A stretch of 64,000 bases of DNA from Variovorax paradoxus (GTDB lineage Bacteria; Pseudomonadota; Gammaproteobacteria; Burkholderiales; Burkholderiaceae_C), in assembly GCA_016806145.1 (NCBI GenBank), contig CP063166.1:5952001-6016000 (forward strand), read 5' to 3'. Shown in pieces: positions 9,690-18,682 of this stretch. Every line of letters begins with the position of its first letter. Within the stretch, counting starts at the first letter, position 1. The translations under genes were made by a program, and so were the position numbers. A model generated the notes under the pieces. The model was not told the origin of the DNA, made no database searches, and worked only from the letters and a program-made list of their open reading frames with translations.

Positions 9690-10318
9690 TGCGTTCCGGT
9701 TCCAGTTCCCTCCTTTCCTCCCGCCTGCGCTTCCTCGGTGCCGCGCTGCTGGTCGCGCTGCTCGCGGCCTGTTCCTCGCCCGCCACCCGCGTGGTGCTGC
9801 TGCCGCAGGCCGACGGCTCCGCGTCGGCGGTGGTGGTGCGCGCCAAGGATGGCGAGGAGGTGCTGTCGCAGCCCTACCAGCGCGCCACGGCCAGGAAGGG
9901 CGCCTCGGGCGCGCCGGTGGTCGATGCCGCCGACGCGGCCAAGGTGCAGGCCGAGAACAAGCCGCTGTTCGAGATGCGCCCGCCGCCCTCGCAGCGCTAC
10001 ACGGTGTACTTCGAGCTCGGCACCATCACGCTGACCGCCGCCTCGCAGAAGATCATGGAAGAGGCGCTGACCGCCGCCCAGACACGCCCCGGCGGCGACA
10101 TCGTGGTGGTCGGCCACACCGACACCAAGGGCACGCTGCAGAACAACGACGTGCTCTCGCGCCGCCGCGCGCAGGAAGTGGCGCAGCTCTTCATCGAGCG
10201 CCGTTTCCCGGCCAACCGCATCGAGGCCGCGGGCCGCGGCGAACGCGAACTGGCGGTGCCGACGGCCGACGAGGTCGACGAGCCGCGCAACCGGCGCGTG
10301 ACGATCGAGGTGCGCTGA
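9686..10318 (+). CDS. OmpA-family lipoprotein
   Basis: A 210-residue protein with a lipoprotein signal and lipobox LAAC (Cys at about residue 29), so it should be anchored in the outer membrane. The C-terminal 110 residues form an OmpA/Pal peptidoglycan-binding domain (YFELGTITLT, VVGHTDTKG, LSRRRAQEVAQLF, GRGERE, NRRVTIEV). It presumably tethers the outer membrane to peptidoglycan. It is coupled to the FecR-domain gene and ends at a strong intrinsic terminator. Confidence 0.9.
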   Translation: MMRSGSSSLLSSRLRFLGAALLVALLAACSSPATRVVLLPQADGSASAVVVRAKDGEEVLSQPYQRATARKGASGAPVVDAADAAKVQAENKPLFEMRPPPSQRYTVYFELGTITLTAASQKIMEEALTAAQTRPGGDIVVVGHTDTKGTLQNNDVLSRRRAQEVAQLFIERRFPANRIEAAGRGERELAVPTADEVDEPRNRRVTIEVR

Positions 10319-10332
10319 AGCGCGCTCGCCAG

Positions 10333-10369
10333 GCAAGAAGGCCGGGATCGCCCCGGCCTTCTTGCTTTT
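10333..10369 (+). terminator. Intrinsic terminator after the OmpA-type gene
   Basis: A perfect 14-base stem, GCAAGAAGGCCGGG (10333-10346) with CCCGGCCTTCTTGC (10352-10365), has a 5-base loop and is followed by TTTT. It separates the FecR/OmpA transcript from convergent tyrS. Confidence 0.9.
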
Positions 10370-10381
10370 GGCGCGCCCGGT

Positions 10382-11614
10382 TCAGGACAGCGTCACGCGC
10401 GCGAACTTGCGCTTGCCGACCTGCACCACGTAGCTGCCGGCCGGCAGCTTGAGCCCCTTGTCGCTGACCACCGCGCCGTCGATGCGCACGCCGCCGCCGT
10501 CGATCAGCCGGTTGCCCTCGCCGGACGAGGCCGCGAGGTTGGCCTGCTTGAGCAGCTGGCCGATGCCCAGCGGGGCGCCGGCCACGCTCACTTCGGGAAT
10601 CTCGTCGGGCACGCCGCCCTTGCTGCGGTTGACGAAATCCTGCTCGGCCGCCTCGGCCGCCGCCGGGCTGTGGAAGCGCGCCGTGATCTCCTTGGCGAGC
10701 GCGACCTTGGCGTCCTTGGGATTGCGCCCGCCCTCGATCTCGGCCTTGAGCGCGGCGATCTCCTCGAGCGAACGGAAGCTCAGCAGCGTGTACCAGCGCC
10801 ACATCAGGTCGTCGGAGATCGACAGCACCTTGGCGTACATGGTGTTGGCGTCTTCGCTGATGCCGATGTAGTTGTTCTTGCTCTTGGACATCTTCTCGAC
10901 GCCATCGAGCCCTTCCAGCAGCGGCATAGTGAGTATGCACTGCGGTTCCTGGCCGTATTCCTGCTGCAGGTGCCGGCCCACGAGCAGGTTGAACTTCTGG
11001 TCGGTGCCGCCGAGCTCGAGGTCGCTCTTGAGCGCCACCGAGTCGTAGCCCTGCATCAGCGGGTAGAGGAACTCGTGCACCGAGATCGACTGGCCGGCCT
11101 TGAAGCGCCTGTTGAAGTCGTCGCGCTCCATCATCCGCGCCACCGTGTACTTGGCGGCCAGCTGGATCATGCCGCGCGCGCCCAGCGGGTCGCTCCACTC
11201 GGAGTTGTAGCGGATCTCGGTCTTCTCGGGATCGAGCACCAGGCTGGCCTGCTTGTAGTAGGTCTGGGCATTGGCCTCGATCTGCTCGCGCGTGAGCGGC
11301 GGACGCGTGCTGTTGCGGCCCGAGGGGTCGCCGATGGTGGTGGTGAAGTCGCCGATCAGGAAGATCACGCGGTGCCCCAGGTCCTGGAGCTGGCGCATCT
11401 TGTTGAGCACCACCGTATGGCCAATGTGGATGTCGGGCGCGGTCGGGTCGAGGCCGAGCTTGATGCGCAGCGGGGTGCCGGTGGCCTCGGAGCGCTGCAG
11501 CTTGCGCACCCATTCGTCCTGGGGGAGCAGTTCGTCAGCCCCCCGGAGGGAGATTTCGAGCGCGCGTCCTACACTATTTGAAAGGGCCACGGATGTAACA
11601 GATTCGGCGTTCAT
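10382..11614 (-). CDS. tyrS: Tyrosyl-tRNA synthetase
   Basis: A 410-residue class I synthetase that charges tRNA-Tyr. The HIGH motif is at 63-66 and KMSKS at 241-245. The tyrosine pocket motif [14 protein letters not shown] is intact. The C-terminal S4-like RNA-binding domain ([38 protein letters not shown]) is complete. The length and the KFNLLVGR form fit the TyrZ-like branch common in proteobacteria. It is divergent from the M23 peptidase gene across 157 bases. No T-box or other leader is recognised. Confidence 0.97.
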   Translation of the reverse strand: MNAESVTSVALSNSVGRALEISLRGADELLPQDEWVRKLQRSEATGTPLRIKLGLDPTAPDIHIGHTVVLNKMRQLQDLGHRVIFLIGDFTTTIGDPSGRNSTRPPLTREQIEANAQTYYKQASLVLDPEKTEIRYNSEWSDPLGARGMIQLAAKYTVARMMERDDFNRRFKAGQSISVHEFLYPLMQGYDSVALKSDLELGGTDQKFNLLVGRHLQQEYGQEPQCILTMPLLEGLDGVEKMSKSKNNYIGISEDANTMYAKVLSISDDLMWRWYTLLSFRSLEEIAALKAEIEGGRNPKDAKVALAKEITARFHSPAAAEAAEQDFVNRSKGGVPDEIPEVSVAGAPLGIGQLLKQANLAASSGEGNRLIDGGGVRIDGAVVSDKGLKLPAGSYVVQVGKRKFARVTLS

Positions 11615-11627
11615 GGGCTTTTTTTGG

Positions 11628-11655
11628 CTGACTTTTGGAGTGCGGAAGCTATACT
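11628..11655 (+). promoter_or_regulatory. Putative sigma-70 promoter for the M23 peptidase gene
   Basis: CTGACT (11628-11633) and TATACT (11650-11655) are separated by 16 bases in the tyrS/M23 divergent gap. The -10 is good and the -35 moderate. Transcription would start near 11662. Confidence 0.4.
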
Positions 11656-11668
11656 CGCCCGACTTTTC

Positions 11669-11696
11669 AAGCGCCGGATTCTAAGCGGCGCTTTTT
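11669..11696 (+). terminator. Terminator-like hairpin in the M23 gene leader
   Basis: An 8-base stem, AAGCGCCG (11669-11676) with CGGCGCTT (11686-11693), has a 9-base loop and runs into TTTTT. No plus-strand gene ends nearby, so it lies in the 5' leader of the M23 gene and may act as an attenuator. Confidence 0.5.
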
Positions 11697-11771
11697 CCGC
11701 ACCGTCCCGCCGCCCTGACCGCTCTGGGCTTTGCCGACGGATCTGCAGAAACCTGAGCTGGAATTCAAAGT

Positions 11772-13121
11772 TTGATCAACGGCATTCTTGCCGCCGAGGA
11801 GCTTCTCGCTTCTCGCGTGGCCTATACGTTCCGGACCTACCCCAAGCAGATCACCGCGATCATCGCGGCGGCGCTGCTGAGCGCCGGAACCCTCGCCGTG
11901 GCTTCGCTCGGACCCGACGCCTCGGACCTCCCGGTCCACCAGGTGCTCGAAGCCACCTCCGCCCCCCTGTCGTTCGCCGAACAGGCCACGTCGCTCGAGG
12001 ACTTCAGCTTCACGCTGTTCCGCACCGACGTCACCCGCTCGAGCGACACCGCCGAGGCGCTGCTCAAGCGCCTGGGCATCTCCGACCCGGCCGCCAGCGC
12101 CTTCGTGCGCGGCAGCGGCGAGGCCCGCACCGCGCTGTTCGCGCGCGCCGGCCGCACCGTGACCGCCGAGGCCACCCAGGACAATCAGCTCAAGAAGCTC
12201 AGCGCGCGCTGGATTCCCGACGGCGACGGCGGCTTCAAGCGCTTCGTGGTCGAACGCACGCCCGTGGGCTTCGTGGCCCTGACCGAGCGCGACACCCTCA
12301 CGCCGGGCGCCCGCCTGGCCAGCGGCACCATCCGCAGCTCGCTGTTCGCCGCCACCGACGAGGCGCGCATCCCCGATGGCGTCGCCAGCCAGCTGGCCGA
12401 CATCTTCGCGGGCGACGTCGACGTGCGCCAGCTGCGCAAGGGCGACCGCTTCGCCGTGGTCTACGAAACCTTCGAGGCCGACGGCCAGGCGCTGCGCAGC
12501 GGCCGCGTGCTCTCGGCCGAGTTCGAGAACAACGGCAAGATCCACCAGGCCGTGTGGTTCCAGCCGCCGGGCGCGGGTCAGAAGGGCAGCTACTACCGCC
12601 CGAACGGCGACAGCCTGCGCAAGGCCTACCTCGCGACGCCGGTGGAATTCACGCGCGTGTCGAGCGGCTTCGCGATGCGCATGCATCCGATCCTCAACAG
12701 CTGGCGCCAGCACAACGGCATCGACTACGCGGCGCCCACCGGCACCGCCGTGCGCACGGTCGGCGACGGCACGGTCGATTTCGCCGGCACGCAGAACGGC
12801 TACGGCAACATCGTCATCATCAACCACCGCAACAACCAGCAGACGGCCTATGCGCACCTGAGCCGCATCGACGTCAAGGCCGGCCAGAGCGTGAGCCAGG
12901 GCCAGACCGTCGGCGCCGTGGGCTCCACGGGCTGGGCCACCGGTCCGCACCTGCACTTCGAATTCCGGGTCAACGGCGTCTACCAGAACCCGACCTCGAT
13001 CGCGCAGGAAGGCGGCGCCCCGATCACCGCCGCGATGCGCCCGGCCTTCGAGCGCATCGCCGTCGGCGCGCGCAACGAACTGGCCGCCGCGTTCTCGGTG
13101 GTGCAGGCCAGCGCGGACTGA
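11772..13121 (+). CDS. M23-family metallopeptidase (LytM domain), membrane-anchored
   Basis: A 449-residue envelope protein. One membrane segment follows the N-terminus (ITAIIAAALLSAGTLAVASLG, about residues 27-47). A periplasmic OapA/LysM-like region is followed by a C-terminal LytM peptidase with complete zinc motifs: HNGIDYAAP (H-x3-D) near 316 and GPHLHFEF (H-x-H) near 393. It should cut peptidoglycan cross-links. The start is TTG 11772, with only a weak GGA upstream; GTG 11817 is an alternative but its GAGGAG is 15 bases away. anmK, another cell-wall recycling gene, starts 61 bases downstream, so a shared murein role is likely. Confidence 0.9.
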   Translation: MINGILAAEELLASRVAYTFRTYPKQITAIIAAALLSAGTLAVASLGPDASDLPVHQVLEATSAPLSFAEQATSLEDFSFTLFRTDVTRSSDTAEALLKRLGISDPAASAFVRGSGEARTALFARAGRTVTAEATQDNQLKKLSARWIPDGDGGFKRFVVERTPVGFVALTERDTLTPGARLASGTIRSSLFAATDEARIPDGVASQLADIFAGDVDVRQLRKGDRFAVVYETFEADGQALRSGRVLSAEFENNGKIHQAVWFQPPGAGQKGSYYRPNGDSLRKAYLATPVEFTRVSSGFAMRMHPILNSWRQHNGIDYAAPTGTAVRTVGDGTVDFAGTQNGYGNIVIINHRNNQQTAYAHLSRIDVKAGQSVSQGQTVGAVGSTGWATGPHLHFEFRVNGVYQNPTSIAQEGGAPITAAMRPAFERIAVGARNELAAAFSVVQASAD

Positions 13122-13182
13122 GCGCCGCGCTCCTCCTCTCATATATAGAAGCGCCGGAACATCCGGCCGCTCCCCCAGCCCC

Positions 13183-14313
13183 ATGGCCACCGGCGACCTC
13201 TACATCGGACTGATGTCGGGCACCTCGCTCGATGGCGTGGACGGCGTGCTCGCCGACCTCTCCGACGGTGGGATCTCGGTCACCGGCTACGCCAGCGCCC
13301 CCTTCCCGGTCGGCCTGCGCGGCGAGCTGATGGCCCTCAACACCCCGGGCGACAACGAACTGCACCGCGCGGCGCTCGCCGGCAACGGGCTGGCGCGCGT
13401 CTACGCGGGCGTGGTCGCGCAGCTGCTGGCCGATGCCGGCCTCGAGCCCGGCGCGGTCCGTGCCGTCGGTGTGCATGGCCAGACCGTGCGCCATCGGCCC
13501 GGCGAATTCGACGAGGTCGGCTACACGCTGCAGCTCAACAACCCGTCGCTGCTGGCCGAGCTCTGCGGCATCGACGTGGTGGCCGACTTCCGCAGCCGCG
13601 ACCTCGCGGCCGGCGGCCAGGGCGCGCCGCTGGTGCCGGCCTTCCACCGGGCGCTGTTCGCCGGGCCCGGCGAGCCGATCGCGGTGCTGAACCTCGGCGG
13701 CATCTCGAACCTGAGCCTGCTGCCGGCCAGCGACGCGCCCGAGGGCGCGGTGGTGCTGGGCTTCGACTGCGGCCCCGGCAACGCGCTGATGGACCACTGG
13801 TGCCAGCGCTACCACGGCCAGCCCTTCGACCTCGACGGCCAGTGGGCCGCGAGCGGCACGGTACTGCCCGAGCTGCTCGCGCGGCTGCAGGGCGAGCCCT
13901 TCTTCGCCAAGGCCCCGCCCAAGAGCACCGGGCGCGACCTGTTCAATCCCGAATGGCTGGCCGCGCACGTGGGCACCGGCGCGGGCGATGCCCCGGTCGA
14001 CGTGCAGGCGACGCTCGCCGAGCTGACGGCCAGCACCTGCGCCGCCGACCTGCTTCGCTACGGAAAAGAGAGCAAGCTGCTGATCGTCTGCGGCGGCGGC
14101 GCGCTCAACGGCCACCTGCTGTCGCGGCTGCGCGCGCTGCTGCCGGGCATCGCCGTGGTGGCCTCGAACGAACGCGGCCTGCCGCCGCAGCAGGTGGAGG
14201 CGGCCGCCTTCGCCTGGCTGGCGCGCGCCACGGTGCGGCGCGAGAGCGGCAACCTCGCCAGTGTGACCGGCGCCCGCGGCGCGCGCGTGCTGGGCGCGAT
14301 CTACCCGGCCTGA
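13183..14313 (+). CDS. anmK: Anhydro-N-acetylmuramic acid kinase
   Basis: A 376-residue ASKHA-fold kinase. It phosphorylates 1,6-anhydro-MurNAc from murein turnover to MurNAc-6-P. Typical segments are GLMSGTSLDGVD (8-19), GVHGQTVRHRP, VVADFRSRDLAAGGQGAPLVPAFH, NLGGISN, GFDCGPGNALMD and CGGGALNGHL. It is complete and of normal length. It follows the M23 peptidase in the same direction and ends one base from the stop of the convergent MFS gene. Confidence 0.97.
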   Translation: MATGDLYIGLMSGTSLDGVDGVLADLSDGGISVTGYASAPFPVGLRGELMALNTPGDNELHRAALAGNGLARVYAGVVAQLLADAGLEPGAVRAVGVHGQTVRHRPGEFDEVGYTLQLNNPSLLAELCGIDVVADFRSRDLAAGGQGAPLVPAFHRALFAGPGEPIAVLNLGGISNLSLLPASDAPEGAVVLGFDCGPGNALMDHWCQRYHGQPFDLDGQWAASGTVLPELLARLQGEPFFAKAPPKSTGRDLFNPEWLAAHVGTGAGDAPVDVQATLAELTASTCAADLLRYGKESKLLIVCGGGALNGHLLSRLRALLPGIAVVASNERGLPPQQVEAAAFAWLARATVRRESGNLASVTGARGARVLGAIYPA

Positions 14314-14314
14314 C

Positions 14315-15757
14315 TCAGCCCTGGCCCGAGACCTCGGGCTGCGCGGGCCGCGACGCCCGCACCTCCGCCGGCAGATGCCAGAAGATGAGCGCCGAAGCCA
14401 CCGTGATCAGGCCCATGCTGGCGAAGGTGGCCTGGAAGGCATCGAGCGTGCGCACTGCCGTGTCGGTGCCGAAGATGCCGTTGTAACCCGCCAGCACCGC
14501 GCCCGCGGCGGCCACGCCCATGCTCATGGCGAGCATCTGCACCATCGACAGCAGGCTGTTGCCGCTGCTGGCCATGCTGCCGTCGAGGTCCTTGAGGGTG
14601 ATCGTGTTCATCGCGGTGAACTGCAGCGAATTGACCGCGCCGAAGAACAGCAGCTGCAGCACATGCAGCGCGAAGGGCTGGCCCGGCGCAGTGAGGCCGA
14701 AGCTGGCCATCGCGAGCCCCACCAGCGCCGTGTTGACCACCAGCACCTTGCGGTAGCCGTGGCGCGTGATCAGCGGCGTGGCGAAGCGCTTCATCGCCAT
14801 GCCGGCCAGCGCCACCGGCAGCATCATCAGGCCCGCGCGCACCGGCGAATAGCCCATCGACACCTGCAGCAGCAGCGGCACCAGGAAGGGCATGCAGCTG
14901 CTGCCCAGGCGCGAGAACAGGTTGCCGAGCAGGCCGATGCTCAGGGTCGGCACCTTGAACAGCGAGGGCGCGAACAGCGGGTCGGGCGTGCGCGCCGCGC
15001 GCAGCCAGTAGGCCACCACGCTCGCGAAACCGAAGATCAGCACCACCATCACGCCGCCCTGGCGCAGGCCGAGTTCGGCCACGCCGTCGAGCGAGAGCGA
15101 GATCGCCACCATGCCGAAGGCCAGCAGGCCGTAGCCCACGGCGTCGAAGCGCCGCAGCGCGGCGCCGCGCAGGTCGGGCATGAAGCGCAAGGTGGCGATG
15201 CAGCCGGCCAGGCCCACCGGCACGTTGATCAGGAAGATCCAGTGCCACGAGGCGTACTGCACCAGCCAGCCGCCCAGCGTGGGCCCGAGCAGCGGGCCGA
15301 TCAGGCCGGGAATGGCCACGAAGCTCATCGCCTGCAGGAATTCGCCGCGCGGCACGGTGCGCAGCAGCGCCAGCCGACCCACCGGCAGCAGCAGCGCGCC
15401 GCCGAGGCCCTGCACCACGCGCGCGGCCACCAGCTGGCCCAGCCCGTGCGAGAGCGCGCACAGCACCGAGCCCAGCCCGAACAGCACGATGGCCGCGAAG
15501 AACACGCGCCGGGTGCCGAAGCGGTCGGCGATCCAGCCCGAGGCCGGGATCAGCATCGCCATGGTCAGCGCATAGGCCACCACCACCGACTGCATGCGCA
15601 GCGGGCTCTCGCCGAGGCTGGCCGCCATCGCCGGCAACGCCGTGTTGATGATGGTGGCGTCCAGCGTCTGCATGAAGAAGCCCACCGCCACGAGCCACAG
15701 CAGGCTCTTGCGGGCGGGGGCGACGGCGGTGTTGGCTACGGCGGTGTCGGGCGGCAT
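14315..15757 (-). CDS. MFS multidrug exporter, DHA2 / MdtD type
   Basis: A 480-residue major facilitator with about 14 predicted membrane segments. It carries the DHA2 start (FFMQTLDATIINTALPAMAASLGESP), motif A GWIADRFGTRRVF and the antiporter motif C-like GLIGPLLGPTLGGWL. It resembles MdtD. The drug or metabolite is unknown. It lies downstream of erpA but is separated from it by a terminator, so it likely has its own promoter. Its stop faces anmK with a 1-base gap. Confidence 0.9.
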   Translation of the reverse strand: MPPDTAVANTAVAPARKSLLWLVAVGFFMQTLDATIINTALPAMAASLGESPLRMQSVVVAYALTMAMLIPASGWIADRFGTRRVFFAAIVLFGLGSVLCALSHGLGQLVAARVVQGLGGALLLPVGRLALLRTVPRGEFLQAMSFVAIPGLIGPLLGPTLGGWLVQYASWHWIFLINVPVGLAGCIATLRFMPDLRGAALRRFDAVGYGLLAFGMVAISLSLDGVAELGLRQGGVMVVLIFGFASVVAYWLRAARTPDPLFAPSLFKVPTLSIGLLGNLFSRLGSSCMPFLVPLLLQVSMGYSPVRAGLMMLPVALAGMAMKRFATPLITRHGYRKVLVVNTALVGLAMASFGLTAPGQPFALHVLQLLFFGAVNSLQFTAMNTITLKDLDGSMASSGNSLLSMVQMLAMSMGVAAAGAVLAGYNGIFGTDTAVRTLDAFQATFASMGLITVASALIFWHLPAEVRASRPAQPEVSGQG

Positions 15758-15780
15758 GGGCGGGGAGGGAGGCGCAAAGC

Positions 15781-15803
15781 AAAAAGCCGCCCGGAGGCGG
15801 CTT
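15781..15803 (-). terminator. Intrinsic terminator after erpA
   Basis: On the minus strand an 8-base stem, AAGCCGCC/GGCGGCTT, with a 4-base loop is followed by a T-run (the A-run at 15781-15785). Confidence 0.85.
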
Positions 15804-15844
15804 CGTGGGGGGATGGTGCGCCGCGGGCAGGCACCATCGGTGGA

Positions 15845-16210
15845 TCAGGCCGAGAAGCTGGAGCCGCAGCCGCAGGTGCTGGTGGCGTTCGGGTTCTTGA
15901 TCACGAACTGGGCGCCCTGCAGGTCTTCCTTGTAGTCGATCTCGGCGCCGACCAGGTACTGGTAGCTCATGGCATCGATCAGCAGCGACACGCCGTTCTT
16001 GGTCATGGTCGTGTCGTCTTCGTTGGTGATCTCGTCGAAGGTGAAGCCGTACTGGAAGCCCGAGCAGCCGCCACCCTGGACGAACACGCGCAGCTTGAGG
16101 TCGGGATTGCCTTCTTCGGCGATCAGGTCGGCCACCTTGGCGGCCGCGCTGTCGGTGAAGACGATCGGTTCGGGCATCTGGGTCTGGATGTTTTCGGCAA
16201 GGGCGCTCAT
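15845..16210 (-). CDS. erpA: Iron-sulfur cluster insertion protein ErpA
   Basis: A 121-residue A-type Fe-S carrier. It receives clusters from the ISC scaffold and passes them to apo-enzymes, notably in respiration and isoprenoid synthesis. The three ligand cysteines are present: C49 in [11 protein letters not shown], and C113 and C115 in STCGCGSSF. Ribosome site AGGAG (16220-16224) lies nine bases upstream. It is downstream of rplM-rpsI but separated by a terminator. The ErpA naming rests on length and the [13 protein letters not shown] form. Confidence 0.93.
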   Translation of the reverse strand: MSALAENIQTQMPEPIVFTDSAAAKVADLIAEEGNPDLKLRVFVQGGGCSGFQYGFTFDEITNEDDTTMTKNGVSLLIDAMSYQYLVGAEIDYKEDLQGAQFVIKNPNATSTCGCGSSFSA

Positions 16211-16365
16211 GAGGGGAAACTCCTGGAGAGGGGCCGGAACATGCGGCCAAGGGAGGGAATGCTACTGCAATGCGGGCTTTGGAGCCGGGGCCGCGGGCGG
16301 TGCACCCAATGCAAGTGGGGTCGCAACCACACGGCGGCAAGGCCGATCCGGCGGCAATGCCCATG

Positions 16366-16390
16366 AAAAAAACCGCCCGAAGGCGGTTTT
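16366..16390 (-). terminator. Intrinsic terminator of the rplM-rpsI operon
   Basis: On the minus strand a 9-base stem, AAAACCGCC/GGCGGTTTT (loop CGAA in plus-strand order), is followed by a T-run. It lies 23 bases after the rpsI stop. Confidence 0.92.
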
Positions 16391-16412
16391 CTCGGCAGGC
16401 GAAGGCTGGAGA

Positions 16413-16805
16413 TCAGCGCTTCGAGAACTGCTTGCGGCGGCGTGCGGAGTGCAGACCGACCTTCTTACGTTCGACTTCACGCGCGTCGCGGGTGACGAAG
16501 CCGGCCTGGCTCAGCACCGGCTTGAGGCTCGCGTCGTAGTCGATCAGCGCACGGGTGATGCCGTGGCGGGTTGCGCCGGCCTGACCCGATTCGCCGCCGC
16601 CGTGCACGTTCACCATGACGTCGAAGGCTTCGAGGTTGTTCGTCAGCGCCAGCGGTTGCTTGGCGATCATGATCGAGGTCTCGCGGCCGAAGAACGCTTG
16701 GATGTCCTTGCCGTTGACCGTGATCTTGCCGGTGCCCTTCTTCAGGAACACGCGAGCGACGCTGGATTTGCGACGGCCGGTGCCGTTGTTCCATTCACCA
16801 ATCAT
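16413..16805 (-). CDS. rpsI: 30S ribosomal protein S9
   Basis: A 130-residue S9, the standard length. Typical segments are [47 protein letters not shown] and the basic tail [11 protein letters not shown], whose last residues contact the P-site tRNA. The start is ATG 16805: AAGGAG (16814-16819) sits eight bases before it and overlaps the end of rplM, so the two are coupled. An ATG two codons earlier is ignored. Confidence 0.98.
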   Translation of the reverse strand: MIGEWNNGTGRRKSSVARVFLKKGTGKITVNGKDIQAFFGRETSIMIAKQPLALTNNLEAFDVMVNVHGGGESGQAGATRHGITRALIDYDASLKPVLSQAGFVTRDAREVERKKVGLHSARRRKQFSKR

Positions 16806-16817
16806 TCTCAAGGCTCC

Positions 16818-17246
16818 TTACAGTTCCAGCACTTTGGGCTGTTGGGCGGTGTGCGGATGCTCTGCACCACCGTACACCTTGAGTTTCTTGATCATGGCGT
16901 AGCCGAGCGGGCCCTTGGGCAGCATGCCCTTGACGGCCTTTTCCAGCGCGCGGCCGGGGTGCTTCGACTGCATGTCGCGGAAGTTCGTCGCCGTGATGCC
17001 GCCCGGGTAACCCGAGTGACGGTAGTACACCTTGTCGATGGACTTGGCGCCGGTGACGCGCAGCTGGGCTGCGTTGATGATGACGATGAAGTCACCGGTA
17101 TCGACGTGAGGCGTATAAATGGCCTTGTGCTTGCCGCGCAGACGGAGGGCAACTTCGCTGGCTACCCGTCCGAGGACCTTGTCGGTCGCGTCAATCACAA
17201 ACCACTCGTGCTTCACGTCAGCGGGTTTTGCGCTGAACGTGGTCAT
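16818..17246 (-). CDS. rplM: 50S ribosomal protein L13
   Basis: A 142-residue L13, normal length and complete ([50 protein letters not shown]). L13 is an early 23S rRNA assembly protein. It is the first gene of the rplM-rpsI operon, with a strong promoter about 120 bases upstream. In E. coli L13 represses this operon through its own mRNA leader; whether the same holds here is inference. Confidence 0.98.
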   Translation of the reverse strand: MTTFSAKPADVKHEWFVIDATDKVLGRVASEVALRLRGKHKAIYTPHVDTGDFIVIINAAQLRVTGAKSIDKVYYRHSGYPGGITATNFRDMQSKHPGRALEKAVKGMLPKGPLGYAMIKKLKVYGGAEHPHTAQQPKVLEL

Positions 17247-17371
17247 GAGATTTCTCTTTTCGTAAGAGGGTTTGGCGGGCCCTTTTCCACGGTCGGTTTT
17301 CCTCTGGTGGGAATCTCTTAGGTGGTGGAAGTACTTCGCCGCGGGGCCACAAAAACGCTGCGAAGCCCGCG

Positions 17372-17401
17372 ATTATACGAAGAATCGGGGTTGGCGGGCA
17401 A
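17372..17401 (-). promoter_or_regulatory. Strong sigma-70 promoter of rplM-rpsI
   Basis: Reading the minus strand, TTGCCC (17396-17401) and a consensus TATAAT (17372-17377) are separated by 18 bases. The predicted start near 17365 gives a leader of about 119 bases (17247-17365). Confidence 0.8.
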
Positions 17402-17449
17402 TTTTCGGGATGGCCGCCCCTTCGAGCCCCTCGAACGCCCGCTGCGGGC

Positions 17450-18682
17450 TCAGCGCCAGACCCGCACCAGCTCCAGCGTCTCGCGCGTCATGCCGAGGAA
17501 GACGCGGCGGTATTCGGCCTCGAAACGGACCACCCGGCCCAGGTCGGGCGCGTAGGAGACCGTCGCCTTGAAGGGCAGCGCCTGCGCGGGCCCGGTGCCC
17601 ACGAGCGCGAACATCCAGCCGTCGTAGGCGATCTGCTGCACGCTCAGCGCCTCGCCGTCGACGGTCAGGCGGCTCGTGCCGATCACCGCGGCATCGAGCG
17701 CGTAACGCACCGTCTCCCCGCTGGAGGCCGAGGTGTACTCGCTGCGCCAGCGCATGCCCGGCGTCATCGCGGGCCGGGTCCAGCCGCCGGGCGGCGCGGC
17801 CGCGTCGAACAGCCCGCCGGCCGGCGAGGTCGCCGACACCAGCTGGCCATCGGCCTTCTCGACCCGCCCGCCCTGGTTGTAATAGACGTTCTCGCCCTCG
17901 ATCCGGTCGACCCGGTAGCGCACCGGCGTCCGCACGCCCGTGAGGCCGTCGATCAGCGCGTATTCGAACACCTCGCCGAGCCGTGGCGCCCCCGGACGGC
18001 CCGCCGCGGGCGCGCCGCGGCCGTTGCCGTCGGCGCCGCTGGCGCCGACGGCGCGTGCTTCCAGCGCGGTCTTCGCGCGCGCCGGCAGTTCGGCCAGCCA
18101 TTCCGCCGGCACCGCGAAATTCAGGCTGCCGCCATCCCGGGCGGCGAAGGTCGTGATGCCCAGCAGCCGGCCTTCGCTGTCGAACAGTCCGCCGCCGCTC
18201 GAGCCGGGCGCGATGGCCGCGGTGGTCTGCAGCAGGCGCTCGCCCTCTTCGCCGCGCAGGCCCGACAGGATGCCGTCGCTGAGGGTGTTCTCGAGGCCGC
18301 GCGGATTGCCGATGGCGTAGACGCGCTGTCCCACGCGCGCGCTGCCCGCGGGCGCCAGCGCAACCGGCGGCGCGGTGAAGTTCGCCACCTTGACCTGGCA
18401 CAGGTCGCGTTGCGGGTCGGGGTACTCGAGGGTGGCGCCGTAGGCCACGTTCTCCTGGCGCACGACGAAGCTGCTGGCCTTGGCCAGCACATGGCAGTTG
18501 GTCACGAGCCGGCCGGGCGCGATCACGACCGCGCTGCCGGCGCTGAGCGGCCGGGACTGGGCGTCGAAGGTGCGGATGGCCCAGACGCTGCCCGACACCT
18601 TGGCGAACAGCGCGTCGGGCTCGAGCGCCGCGGCGGGGCCGGCGACCAGCAGCGCCGCCAGCCAGAGAACGCGAGCCCTCAT
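17450..18682 (-). CDS. Exported trypsin-like serine protease
   Basis: A 410-residue protein with a Sec signal (RVLWLAALLVAGPAAA) and an S1-type protease domain. The triad is H64 (TNCHVLA), D93 (QRDLCQV) and S162 (GSSGGGLFD). The C-terminal 190 residues (LTGVRTPVRYRVDRIEG, then TPGMRWRSEYTS) form a beta-rich domain I do not recognise. There is no PDZ domain, so it is not a standard DegP/DegQ. Its ATG overlaps the stop of the upstream lipoprotein gene (ATGA, 18679-18682), so the two probably act together in the envelope. Confidence 0.85.
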   Translation of the reverse strand: MRARVLWLAALLVAGPAAALEPDALFAKVSGSVWAIRTFDAQSRPLSAGSAVVIAPGRLVTNCHVLAKASSFVVRQENVAYGATLEYPDPQRDLCQVKVANFTAPPVALAPAGSARVGQRVYAIGNPRGLENTLSDGILSGLRGEEGERLLQTTAAIAPGSSGGGLFDSEGRLLGITTFAARDGGSLNFAVPAEWLAELPARAKTALEARAVGASGADGNGRGAPAAGRPGAPRLGEVFEYALIDGLTGVRTPVRYRVDRIEGENVYYNQGGRVEKADGQLVSATSPAGGLFDAAAPPGGWTRPAMTPGMRWRSEYTSASSGETVRYALDAAVIGTSRLTVDGEALSVQQIAYDGWMFALVGTGPAQALPFKATVSYAPDLGRVVRFEAEYRRVFLGMTRETLELVRVWR

